NCBI GenBank assembly: GCA_038277395.1
Contig: CM076189.1
Span: 233,555,918 to 233,619,917 of the forward strand
Direction: 5' to 3'
DNA: 64,000 nt
From: Dryocosmus kuriphilus
Taxonomy: Eukaryota > Arthropoda > Insecta > Hymenoptera > Cynipidae
The position numbers and the translations under genes are program-made. This document shows positions 1-10,775 of this stretch, one piece after another. The notes under the pieces were generated by a model. The model did not search any database and was not told the DNA's origin. It was given only the letters and a program-made list of their open reading frames with translations. The stretch's first letter is position 1. Every line of letters starts with the position of its first letter.

Positions 1-310
1 TCTGTTATAAATTTGAAAAATTACTGAAAATTCTATAAACTCTGCAGAAAATTCAGTAAGCTTTAAGAAAAGCTAAGCTGTTCCTATTTTAACTGAATAT
101 CCTGTAAACTTAGCACACTTAGTTTTCTACGCGAGTTAAAGCCGTTAATATTACCGGTCTGCAAATTTCCTCTCTAAATTTGAGTCAGTGGAATTTCACT
201 GATTGAAATAACTAAAAGTCTGCTACTGGGAATCAGTGTAAAGCACTGAATCAATCAGTGAAATAGGTTTCACTGTTTCAATCTGTTTCGCCTGCTAAAA
301 TTATTATTAT

Positions 311-476
311 TTTAAACAACAAATATCTCGTAAACTATAAGAGATAGATAAAAATAGATGTCATTTTTTGGTTTTGAGTACCCGTAGTATACTTTACTAT
401 ATACAGATCCATATTATAAAATGAAAACCATTTCTAGCTATCACCCCTAAGATTTACTAGATATTTGTTGTTAAAA
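311..476. repeat. Short inverted repeat (hairpin)
   Basis: The arm at 311-336 (core ACAACAAATATCTCGTAAA) returns as its inverse at 450-476 (TTTACTAGATATTTGTTGTT), with about 110 bases between. No coding content is seen. The 180-290 stretch just upstream has several scattered CACTGATT/AATCAGTG words, so this may be the worn end of an older inverted-repeat element. Confidence 0.5.
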
Positions 477-670
477 ACAGTAACTGAATGTTGCCAAACG
501 TGGCCACCGATATGTTGCGTAAATGTTGTCTCCATATTTCCGTCAATATTGCCGGCGTTGCAGGAAATATCAGTGCAATATTGAGGCAATACTGGGTGCT
601 AATATGGATCCTCTCCGGAAAGGTCGAGCCTCAACTTCTTGCACCTATACCTTACGAATTTGTTGCTTAA

Positions 671-1773
671 GGGCATGTGCCACTGAAATTGACCGATGAA
701 GCCAGTCCTAAAATCGATATTTTTCCCCATATTTAAAAATAAAAGTTTTTAAAAAGCGGAAAAATTTGGGAAAATATTAATTATGATAATACAGAAGGAC
801 GGTGTGTGGCAAAGCGTAGAATTCTGGGAACAATAAAAGTATATTTTAAAAATAGTAAATACCAACCGATGCATTTTCCCTTTTCTAGTTAGAAAGGGCA
901 TCGTAAGCAAATGACACACTAAAATCCATATATTACCGACCTCAAATTTCAGGATTTATCCATTTGTTTTTTGAATTTCAGAACTTTTTTTGGAATAAAA
1001 TATCGGACTAAAACTTTAGAAAATGCATGAGAAGACATTAAATTGCGTTTGCATATATTATTTGAGTTAGGAATTTTGTAAAAAGTTTTTTTCGATGAAA
1101 TTAAAACGGGAAGCATTTTTCACGCTAGTTCCAATCAATACCGCTCCCGACGGCAGAGCGATGGCGTGCGACACGCGACACGCCTCGGGTTCACTGACAG
1201 GTGACCCGTCACACCGCGAATTTACATATTAGTTTGTTTATTTGCACTATACGTACAAAAAATATTGTGTATAATGTTTTCTAACGATGCTTGACATTTT
1301 CTTTATGACAGAGAAGTCGTTTACCACAATACTGCTCCAAAGAAAAAAAGACAAATTGATTACAAAGTTCAACAGCACGATCGGTATCTTGGGAACTTAT
1401 TTATTAATTACAAATCTTTTTACATTATTTATGCTTAAATCGCATATATAAACGTAGTTTATTGTCCCCTTTTGCTTCTCTAAAAGTTTTAGGCCAATAT
1501 GTCATGTATAAAAGAAGTTCCGAGATTAAAAAAATGTCTGGAGAATTTATTCAGCTGCTCCAAAACTTTCAAGTTTTAATTTCGTCGAAAAAAACTTTTT
1601 CAAAATCCATTCAAATAATGTATACAAACGCAATTTAATGTCTTCTCATGCATTTCCCAAAGTTTTAGGCCGATATTTTATTCACAAAAAAAATTCTGAA
1701 ATTCAAAAAACAAATGGATAAATCCTGAAAATTGAGGTCGGTAATATAGGTATTTTGTGTGTGTCACCTGCCC
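671..1773. mobile_element. TTAA-flanked non-autonomous DNA element (piggyBac-like by target site)
   Basis: TTAA lies at 667-670 and again at 1774-1777. The outer ends are inverted copies: GGGCATGTGCCAC on the left and the inverse of GTGTCACCTGCCC on the right. A longer inner match pairs about 895-1110 with about 1555-1765; both sides include ATATTACCGACCTC, the words around ATGGATAAATCCTGA, and CATGAGAAGACATTAAATTG. No transposase reading frame is present. TTAA duplication is the hallmark of piggyBac elements; that assignment is inference. The left 220 bp (671-890) are closely matched in inverse at 55502-55761, so this end belongs to a family with at least one more member here. Confidence 0.6.
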
Positions 1774-1777
1774 TTAA

Positions 1778-2095
1778 GGCCATGTAACAGATACTTACGT
1801 TATGTGATTCCTACTTTACCGACAATTTTTTTGGGACCAACTTATGTCCACACGAAATGATATATCGAGTTGAAAATTTGGGATACTAAATAAGAAGAAT
1901 TAAGGACTGTTTATCTGGTACTAGCAAAAAATTTTTTTTTGCAATTATGAAAATTTAGGGCCAGATAAACGTTCCTTATTGCTTTTTATTTAATTTCCCA
2001 AATTTTGAACTCGATATCTCATTTCGTATGGACGTAAGTTGGTCCAAAAAAATGTCGGGAAAATAGGAATTGTATAGTAAATGTGTTGCACGGCC
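1778..2095. mobile_element. TTAA-flanked fold-back MITE sharing its target site with the previous element
   Basis: The 318-bp unit starts GGCCATGTAACAG after TTAA (1774-1777) and ends GTTGCACGGCC before TTAA (2096-2099). The two halves are imperfect inverse copies for nearly the full length: the words GGACCAACTTATGTCC and GATATATCGAGTTGAAAATT on the left have inverse partners on the right. The loop is near 1930-1950. No coding capacity. Related half copies lie near 19990-20133 and 49501-49800. Confidence 0.7.
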
Positions 2096-2265
2096 TTAAA
2101 CGTGAAATAAAGTATTTCTATTATATTTACGAAATCTCTTTTATATTGCGAAAAAACCTTGTCCAGTAGAAATTAGTTTAGTTACACATTCTTTAACTTT
2201 CGTGATTGAGATATTTGAAAAGATTTTCTTATTTTATAATACATAACAGTGCAGTTTTATTTCTT

Positions 2266-4298
2266 GGAAGGCGCGCAAAGGGAGAAAAGGTAGCTTATAT
2301 AACAGAACTCGACGAAATGATCCCTGGAAGTGTATAGGGCCTCAAGGATATTTAAGTAATTTAAAAAAACTATAAATTAATAACAAATCTTGTGCTAAAG
2401 ATACCTAATAATTGATAATAATAAAATTTTCCGAACAGGTCCACCTGATGAAAAAGGAGAACGAGGAACACCCGCATCTCCAGGAAATGTTGGATATATC
2501 AGACCTGCAAGTCCTCCAGGACTGTCAGGATCTCCTGGAATACCAGCTCGGCCGGGATCTTCCATTAAGGGAGAATAAGGAGACGATGGTAAAGTTTAAA
2601 ACTTTTCATCTATAGATCACATCGGAAATTTTATTCGAACTTAATTTTCAACCTTATGTTTCATTTAAGGAATCTCCGTACAATTTGGAACCATTAGTCC
2701 TTCAGGATTTCCAGGTCTTCTTAGTAAACCTGGTGAAAAGGGACATCCTGGTCTTTCTGTAGTGGGACCACGTGGACCAGACGGAAAGCAAGGCTTCGAT
2801 GAATTTCCTGGACTCATTGGAGATCGTGGTGATAATAGACCACCGGGTAACGGGTAAGTTACAACTTACGATCTCAAAAATTAAGCAGATTTAATAATAA
2901 TTAGCAAAATGGCCAACTCAGTTATTGAAAAATGACTTTTTTGTGTAAAATAGGAGACAAAGGTTTTCCCGGAAAAGGTGTTAGGATTGTAATGGACTAA
3001 AAGGTGTGCGAGGAGACGACTGTGGTATACGTACGCACCAGGTAAGTTTGTAAATAAAAACTAAATAAGTTATCCAAAAATAAAGAGTAACGATATTCAA
3101 ATACTACACGGAGAAAATGTCTAACGCAACTTTTACCATGCCAGCATGATAATGAGGGGACAAGTGTCAAATAAGGTATGAAATACCTTATGCTGTACGA
3201 TAATTATTACCGATGAATATAGTATGTGTAACGCAAAAAATGAGAAGAGTTACTTTAAAATATGGTAATTCCGAGAGTAATTTCGAGTGACCAGAGCAAT
3301 CTCGAGATTGACAAATAATATGATAGAAATTTACAGAATTGAGTAGATTATTCCCATGCTAGCATGGTAAACTCGAGCTTCGATCTCTCCCCGAGAATCG
3401 CTGACCTTGCCGCGTAAATACCCCACAATATTCATTAAAATGATTAACATTATTTATTTTTATTTATTTATGAATTTATTTATTTTATATATTATATTTT
3501 ATCATTATATATCATATACTATATAATTCTGGAGTTGAATCCAAAAATGTTGTCTGTTTTCACGTATCTCATTTCGTTTACGAGATACATTATATTTATT
3601 CCAATATTAAACATTTAGAGAAAAATTTTAGATATCTGAAATCGTCGAAACCTGTAGACTCTGAATTTATAACTTTCGCAACTGTAATTTCATAACTTAA
3701 AAAATTTTATTTCAAGTTTGTAATCCTTTGCAGCTGACTTGGACACTAAATTCGATCAGCTTGAGCCGCCGCGCCGTGCTGTTACCATTCAGCATGCTAA
3801 TATTTGCACGCCTACTTTTCCCTGACGCCAAAAACTCAGTTACCATACTGATTGGTAATAATTATACCACATTTATGGATAAATCTTCCATACAATTGCG
3901 TAACTATTTACTTATTTGGCACTGGTCCCCCTATTATCATACTGGCATGATAAAAGTTACCTCAAACGTTTTCTCCGTGTAAATTATCATCATTAATCAT
4001 ATTCTTTTACAGGACTCTCTGGATTGAAGGTAGAACCCTGAGAATTCGGAATACCAGGATTTTCAGAAGTTCCTGGATACGCCAGATTCCCAGGTCCTCG
4101 AGAAAGAAAAGAAATTACAGGAAACTCTGGCACAATGGGTTCAGCAGGTCTAGTAGGTACCAGTGGCTAACAACTGCACCGTCTGGAGACAAGGGTGAAA
4201 AGAGGTTACCCTGATCCAGAAGGATTTCCAGGATAAAAAGGTCAACCTGGGCTAGAAGGTGATACAGGTTTCCCAGAATCTAGGGGAGAAAAGGCAAT
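2266..4298 (+). pseudogene. Decayed collagen gene fragment (Gly-X-Y repeats, type IV-like)
   Basis: Several exon-like blocks translate as Gly-X-Y triplets: 2439-2588, 2670-2853, 2954-3041 and 4013-4298, with a fainter block near 2266-2353. Boundaries keep splice sites: AG before 2439, GT at 2589, AG before 2670, GTAAGT at 2854 and at 3042, AG before 4013. Phase is conserved: the split Gly codon at 2588/2670 rejoins correctly. Typical words are GEKGHPGLS, GPRGPDGKQG and GFPESRGEK. Short breaks in the triplet pattern are typical of basement-membrane type IV chains, hence the subtype guess. It is dead: an in-frame TAA follows the KGE near 2575, block 3 shifts frame, and the last block has at least three stops, a shift near 4175 and several Gly losses. 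Because introns are kept, it arose by genomic duplication or in-place decay rather than retroposition. Confidence 0.8.
3107..3979. mobile_element. TA-flanked TIR element in a collagen pseudogene intron
   Basis: The ends are inverted copies: CACGGAGAAAATGT on the left and the inverse of ACGTTTTCTCCGTG on the right. A second matching block follows inside (TTTTACCATGCCAGCATGATAA and its inverse near 3935-3960). TA stands on both sides (3105-3106, 3980-3981). The 873-bp interior is AT-rich, and its longest open frames look like chance. It lies between the donor at 3042 and the acceptor before 4013. A TA target suggests a Tc1/mariner-like mobilising source; that is inference. Confidence 0.65.
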
Positions 4299-4365
4299 AT
4301 TCGCATTTCTGCCCCTGTCTTGACAGTCCAACGACACGCATAAAGGGCGTTCTTGCAGGTAAGGA

Positions 4366-4787
4366 TGTCAGCGTCGGTTTCCAGCTAGAGGTTCGAGTCA
4401 TTATTTGTTAGAAAATGTTCGGGCATGACCGGTAACTAATCTTGAAGGATTCAATTCTAGATTATTTAATTCTATACACAAAACTAAACAATTTTTTACA
4501 TAATATGGAGAAAAATATTTTTATTTTGGGTCTCACGCATGTATTTCTGCATTTTTTGTTGAGCTGTAGGCTTTTTTCTGTTGAAAGCACATTGAAGGCG
4601 AATATTACACTACACGTCTGAATTCTGCTAAAGATAATAAAAGGTACACCATATATCGTATGTGGTACTCAGAAAGTCACAGTCAGCGCGTTTTTTCAGA
4701 TAAGGAGGGGACTGTCACAGTCGGTTTCCAGCTCGAGGTTCGAGTCATTATTTGTTAGCAAATGTTCGGGCATGACTGGTAACTACT
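4366..4787. repeat. Pair of ~75-bp direct repeats with Pol III B-box-like motif
   Basis: The segment 4366-4440 recurs at 4713-4787 with a few changes. Both contain TCGGTTTCCAGCT, then GAGGTTCGAGTCATTATTTG, and end TTCGGGCATGAC. GGTTCGAGTCA is one base from the Pol III B box GGTTCGANTCC. No convincing A box or tRNA fold precedes it. They could be two tails of an old tRNA-derived SINE or the ends of one element spanning 4366-4787. Confidence 0.5.
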
Positions 4788-4789
4788 AA

Positions 4790-6330
4790 CGATCATTCGT
4801 ATTTCAGTGATTGCTGGAAAATTAACGCACATTCATTGAATCAAATTTTACGTAATATTTCCACTGTAGATAATTTGCCTTTTCGGTTTTTTCTGCGTCT
4901 TCTGCTTCTTCTCCTAAAGTAAATCTGAATGATTAAAACCAGAAAAACCAACAATAGAAATTTTACTTTTAAATTTTGAAATTTTTCAAAATTATTTAAT
5001 TTAAGCGCAACTAGATTTTAAATTATGAATTTTTTTTCAGGGAAACAGTCGAAAATAATATTTTACGGCGAATGAATTGATAATTTAATAGTTCATTTCA
5101 AGCAGAATAGCATAAATCATAATTTTATCACATTTTGCATCTAAATCTTAAAAGTTTTAATATTTCTTAATGATGTATTAACTGAATATATCAGTTCAGC
5201 TTCTCTAATATATGGGTAATTTTCCAAATGCAGGTCACTTTTGAAATAAAGAAGTTTTTTCAAACTTTCTTTCAAAATTGCATTTTGCGGTTTAGGTTTG
5301 ATTTGTTAGAACCAAAAAAGGAGTTTGTAACAAACTTACTTATAGGACTTGTGGATGGATCGTTTTGAAGTCGCGCATTCTCCATATTCTTGTCACTAAG
5401 GTTTATTGCTTAATAAAGTAAGAAACTGCAATAAAATGCTTAAAAATGAAAAAGGACATGATAAACGGTACCTAGTGATCTTATATTTCAAAAAATATAC
5501 AAAAATTGTTTTTTGAATAAAAAAAAAAAAATTTAATAAAATTAATATCAACGTTATAAAATTATATTGTGTGTGTGTTTATTTTGATATTTTTGTATCA
5601 AAACCACTATTGGGTACTTACAGAAAAAACTCTGTTTTTCTTACTTTTTTGCAAAAGTTTCTAGGAAACGCATAATTTATTATCGGTGAGTTCCTGACAT
5701 CCAAAAGTAAGTTTACGTGAATGGGAAACAACACAAAAAGTGTTCCTAAAGTTTTGAAATATAAATACACTTTTATCTTTAGTTCATTATTTTGTATTGA
5801 GAAATATGAAAGATATTGTGAATTACGTCGATGGATACTAATAAAAATACGCAAGGTTTTCGTAGACTTTCTTTTATTTGTGAAGAAAGTTCTTAATTTT
5901 TATATTCAAAAATGGGAGCGATGAGTAGTGAGATGTTTTTTCTTCAATTCTACGCCAAAACCGCATGCAAAACTATTCCTATGTTGTCAAATGATAGCTG
6001 TTCATGTATCGACGTAACCTCAAACATATTTTCGAAGGCACTCATATTTGCGTGCATATATTGTGAATATTGCACTACAATAAAAATAATAATGATAAAC
6101 ATTGTTCTTTTTTTGAGTCTACCTTTAAGATCCTTAAGCATCAATTTTAAAGCAGTTCATTTTTTATTTTTTACGTGACTCTAAAGTATGCTTCAGGCAT
6201 GTGTGCACATCTTTCAAATACATTTTCGGGTACATAATATTGTTTTACTCTGAATTTGTGATAATATAATCTTTTTACTAAGGCACTTGTTATGGGGTAA
6301 AATAAAATAAAGACCCGTCAAGTTTCAAAA
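4790..6330. other. AT-rich stretch, no gene seen
   Basis: Short open frames occur on both strands around 5600-6180, but they overlap one another, lack recognisable motifs and match the local AT bias. An A tract occurs at about 5521-5532. Confidence 0.5.
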
Positions 6331-6344
6331 CAATATAATCAATA

Positions 6345-6952
6345 TTAGAGAAAGAAAAACAGTCGTTTTTTCGAGTCAACTATTTATTGAGACAACGTTT
6401 CGACAACTAATTTGTTGTCTTCTTCAGGTCTATAGATTGAAAATTAACAATGATTAATAATTATTATAAAAACAATCAAGGATCTTATCTAGAACAATAG
6501 TTATTACCAATAAGAATTACCTCTTATAGACTAGTGACTATACATTTCGCCTCTTCGGTTCGTCAACTTTATAATAAACAAGCTAAAATTTGAAAACATC
6601 ATTAATAAAATCTTTGCTAAGAAAGTCAAGATGCACTAAGTAAAAGGTTTTTTATTCTAATTTATGATATCATACCTGAATCAAGTTCATCACTTAGATA
6701 GTTTTGCAAATTAATAATAATAAATAACTATTCATACTTATGAATAGATTAAAAATTGTAAAAGGAACAACAGACAAGGAACAATGATAATAATTTAGCA
6801 CTTAAAGAATGGAACAAAACAATGCAATAATTTTAACACTTGAAAAAGAAACAGAACTATTGAAGTGAATTAGGCAATAAATAGCTGACTCGAAAAAACG
6901 ACTGTTTTTCTTTCTCTAATATTGACGTCACGAGTGCTTTGAACCCAAAATG
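6345..6952. mobile_element. Inverted-repeat element with 13-bp target duplication and hammerhead-like core
   Basis: A 13-bp direct repeat (AATATAATCAATA) lies at 6332-6344 and 6953-6965. Inside, 6341-6390 (AATATTAGAGAAAGAAAAAC, then AGTCGTTTTTTCGAGTCAAC) is matched inversely at about 6870-6925. The right side carries an extra 27 bases (6926-6952) not in the inverted repeat. The left arm runs into a hammerhead-ribozyme-like core read on the minus strand (separate entry). No reading frame is present. A variable-looking TSD, an asymmetric extension and inverted ends with a hammerhead recall Penelope-like retroelement derivatives; this is inference. Confidence 0.6.
6391..6430 (-). ncRNA. Hammerhead-ribozyme-like core
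   Basis: On the minus strand: CTGAAGA (6421-6427 on plus), a 6-bp stem II (GACAAC, loop AAATTA, GTTGTC), then GAAAC (6397-6401), a possible one-pair stem III (C-GTT-G) and UC as cleavage dinucleotide. CUGANGA plus GAAA are the invariant hammerhead boxes. Stem I pairing is not convincing by eye, so activity is doubtful. Confidence 0.35.
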
Positions 6953-7321
6953 AATATAATCAATAGTTTTAATAATATACCCCATGGACACCAAAATGGC
7001 CTGTCTGTGGAGAATTACTCATATAAAACTATTAACGTTTAAACAAGAATTGATATTTTGAAAAATATATTTAAAAATTATTTTTAAAAAAGTTTTTCTA
7101 TAAGAAGGAATAGTTTACGGATAAAAAACTTACACGTTATCTTCCCTATATTTGAAAGAATCTAAAAAAAATCACAAAGAAAATCGGAGATGATTATTTT
7201 TAAAAAATCGACTTTTTAGTATTTCTGTAAAATATCTGCCATTTTGTTAATTTCAAGTATTTTCTTATTTCTCTACAGTATTTGAAAGAGCTCAAAATTT
7301 ACGAGAGCCGTACGAGCGTAC

Positions 7322-7932
7322 ATGCCTGCTTTTCCTGATGGTGAAACCACAGAAAGCCAAAATGTAAAGAAAGCGAGACTTTTTCAGCTGAAAGACCAAA
7401 CCGGTGACAATGAAGAGATTACAACACTTTTAAATGAAACTTAAAAATTTCAAGGAAATACTTTAAATACACGAAACTATTTAAAGGAGAAATTAATGCT
7501 GAACGAGATCTTTGAAAAACAATGATCGCATTTAGGAAATAAGAATCACTTTCTCGATCATGCTTCAATTTTATTTGGGATAGCGATGTCAGCAAGATGT
7601 GTCAAGCAAACCTGGAGAAGAAAGCACCTATGATATTGGCTTATTTCTGCTCATACTTCAGACAATACCAAGGATCAAGAAATAAACCGAAACTTGATTT
7701 GATGCAGGAAGTTTGCACAAACTTGCAGAGTGTCCTACCAAAAACACAAGTCTTTCTGTCACTTATCAGCAGCTATTTTGATGAGAAGATTTTTAATTTC
7801 ATATTTAGACTGAAACAGTTTCTTTTATTGTGTTACGTAATATTATGTTTTCATGATGCTAATGAAAAGGATGAAGAAGTGGAAAACCTGATGGATTCAA
7901 GGCATCCAATACTTATTGCTAAAGATATATAA
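7322..7932 (+). pseudogene. Unidentified coding relic, broken by stops and a frameshift
   Basis: A 40-codon open stretch begins at ATG 7322 (hydrophilic, rich in E, K, Q) and ends at a TAA at 7442. The same frame resumes with KEKLMLNEIFEK before another stop. A different frame then stays open over 7597-7932 for 111 codons: cysteine-containing, with words such as NLEKKAPMILAYFCSYFRQY and a charged tail EKDEEVENLMDSRHPIL. Local base composition is less AT-extreme than around it. I do not recognise the family. It may come from a transposon protein or a lost host gene. The 111-codon ATG may be internal, because the upstream codons IWDSDVSK are in frame and open. Confidence 0.3.
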
Positions 7933-8507
7933 TTTTACTAAGTCTTATTATAATAGATATTTCGGATAAATTCATCACTGTACGATGAATCCTGCAACTG
8001 CTTTATAGTGATCGAGGGAAATATTACCATGCACACAAAGGACAAGCTAGGGAGCGTGCTTTTATACGTGCTGATACATTTCGCTTAAGGGTATCACTAC
8101 AAAAAAAGAGATTTCATTAACATTGGAATTTCTTGAAAGGTAAGGTTCACATTCATTTTACCTTGGTTTCATAAGGGATTTGTACACACAGAAAATGCAT
8201 ATAAAATTGAATATAATAACATTACATGGACAACTGATATATTGCAGGATGATGATCTTGGACACCTCATAAAAAAAAAAAAAAAACTTCTAACGGGCGT
8301 AAAATAAAAAGGAGCATCCGAGCTATACTCGTAATAAAAAAAATTGTACAGTATCAGACAATGGAATAAGCAGGTTGTACAGCATAATATTTAATAAAAG
8401 ACTTCACTTTCAGTAGTTTTCTGAGTGTGATTTGAATTAAGATTGGGAAAATTTATACTTTTTTTGTCATTCGCAAATTTTCTTGAGCGACCTTCAAATG
8501 TATGATT

Positions 8508-8788
8508 CTCGCAAAATGTGAATGCATGTACTTTTCATACGAGCATTTAATATTTGCCGTCAATACTTTTGGCATTGGATTTTCGATGTGAATATTGAAA
8601 CTGTTGACCACATAAATAGTGGTTTAGAAAATGGCCGCAAAACATAGGAAAAGGATAGGGAAGGGACTCCACTACTTATGTGGTCAACAGTTTCAACATT
8701 CACATCGAAACATCCAATGCCAAAAATATTAACGGCAAATTTAAATTCTCGCGTGAAAAGTACCTACATGGATTCACATTTTGCGGGA
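8508..8788. repeat. Long hairpin, two ~120-base arms with a ~45-base loop
   Basis: The left arm 8508-8622 and right arm 8669-8788 are near-perfect inverse copies. Shared words, left sense, include GCAAAATGTGAAT, TTTGGCATTGGAT, TTCGATGTGAAT and GAAACTGTTGACCACATAA. The loop 8623-8668 includes AAAACATAGGAAAAGGATAG. The differences are scattered substitutions and a few small gaps, so the transcript would fold into one long imperfect duplex. No TSD or transposon end was recognised. Confidence 0.75.
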
Positions 8789-8904
8789 ATACCACAAACG
8801 GTCAATTGTCTTATGGACACAAGATGTAACCCCATTTCATTAACTTTAGACAAGGTAGGAATCTTTTCCTGCATTTTGCTTGGAAGAATTTCTTTATTTT
8901 AAAG

Positions 8905-9370
8905 CAAAAATCCCAAATAGATTTGTAAATTTTAACGACATTATTTTTGGGATTTTTTCTAATGTTTAAGTAAAATTCAAAAACTTAATCGAAAATTTTA
9001 CCGAAACTATTTTTGGAACTTTCCTCATTATTATTACGTAAAACTTTCCAAACGCATTCAAAAATTGTCCCTATACTTTATTTTTGGGAAATTTTTTCAT
9101 TTTAAGGAAAATTCCCATATGTATTAGGAAATGTAAGCGAAATTATTTTTGGAAATTTTTCTAATTATTGAGTAAATTCCTAAACGCATTCAGAAATTTT
9201 TGCTACTTTTTTTAGGAAAATTTCCTAATCTTAACGTAGTATGCCCAAATGTTTTAGGAAATGTTAACGAAACTATTTTTGGAAATTTTTCTAATGATTG
9301 AATCCCAAACGTATTCGGAATTTTTTTCTGCTTTTATTTGGAAAAATTTCTAATAGTATCGAGATAACTG
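8905..9370. repeat. Degenerate tandem repeat, ~60-bp unit (perhaps 120-bp higher order)
   Basis: A loose unit recurs: ACGAAACTATTTTTGGAA, TTTTTCTAATTATTGAGTAA, then TTCCCAAACGTATTCGGAA-like words. Examples stand near 8940, 9000, 9060, 9140, 9195, 9260 and 9315. Copies differ greatly, so the array is old. No open frame spans it. Confidence 0.5.
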
Positions 9371-9374
9371 CTTC

Positions 9375-10775
9375 CCAAACTTTTTGGGCAAATTCACAAA
9401 AAAATGTGTATAGTGTACTTTCTGATTTAAAGATATTTACAAATTGGAAAATATTCCCAAAAATATAATAAAAAATGGATCTTTAACGTGAATTTAAGAA
9501 TAAATTTTTTTTATTAGAATCATATTCCGTTTTCATCCACTCACGGATTAAAATCATTTTAAACTGGGTATAATTTAAATACAATTCGCAAGAATAGTAA
9601 TCATAGACCATGAATTGCGCAGAGAAATCAAGCTGCAGCGACAATCATTGGGCCTTAAAGTTTACGCTCTACTAACATATGACACTGACCTTATTGGTTA
9701 AATAAATGTGAAATGATCAAGACAAAAAAGTTACAAGAAAAGTGAAATTAATTAATGCAATTATCCTTTTTCAGTGGAAGCTACATTTATCTGTATAATA
9801 ATAAATGTTTTGCTGACTATAATCATCTGAATAATTTACAGGTTAAACATAATTTTATAACTTCCTATAACACATTTTTTGAAGCTTGTAAACTTTAATG
9901 CTTGAATAATGTGATACTGTATCTGATAACAATAATTATATAAAAAGATGTCCATAATTCGTGTTTGTGAAAATATATTTATATAAAAGTGAAAATCTTC
10001 ATCAGTTGATAAAAGTATTAAAGATGTTACAGAACCCTCTCGACTCATATAGAAGTAAGAAACGGTTATACAAGTACACCTTACTGGTTGTTCTTGATCT
10101 TTGGTCAACTTGGTCGCACCAAAAGAAAAGCATTACTGCCCTCTCTTATGAATGGGAAAGAAAATAGCACAAGGCAACTCTAGGAAAATACAAAACTAAT
10201 TATAAACATTTGCGAAGGCAACCTACAATGCTTTGGCTTTAATTAGAATCATCTTTGGGTACATACTTTTAAAGACATTGTTTAAAAAAAAAAATGAAAT
10301 TTTAATTCCCATTAAACAAATTATAGGAACTTATGTGAGTCTTTGTTAAGAAAACTTATTCTATTATCAATAATATTATCATCAAGTATTATATACCATA
10401 AAAGTTTATAATGGAAATGCACTATGATTAAATGCATCAGAAAGTAGTAGAATTTTTCAATATTATTCTAGAAGTTATTCACAAGCTGAAAATGTCGATA
10501 TTAAATGAAAAATATTCTAAATTATCAAAGTCGAATTCGCTTTCATTTTGAAAAACAATTTGAAAAATTTATAATATTTATTTATGATTATTTAAATTAG
10601 AAGTGTTTTTCTTGACATATTTAAACGGAGTTTGAACTTTTAAAAGTATATATAATTAGTAAAAATGAATTTTTCGGATTCTGAAGTACGTATTACAAAA
10701 TATAGTTTTTATTAAAATAGTTTGAAAAAAAGACAGTTTTATTTTTGGAATCATCAATCACTGAGCTCCATTATT
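9375..10775. other. AT-rich stretch, no gene seen
   Basis: Overlapping open frames of 60-90 codons near 9836-10167 lie on both strands and show no motif; I treat them as chance. Homopolymer A runs are common. Confidence 0.5.

Noticed and set aside
2412..2615. 67-codon frame as a real protein
   Set aside because: It is an out-of-frame reading of the collagen block; the Gly-X-Y frame is the meaningful one.
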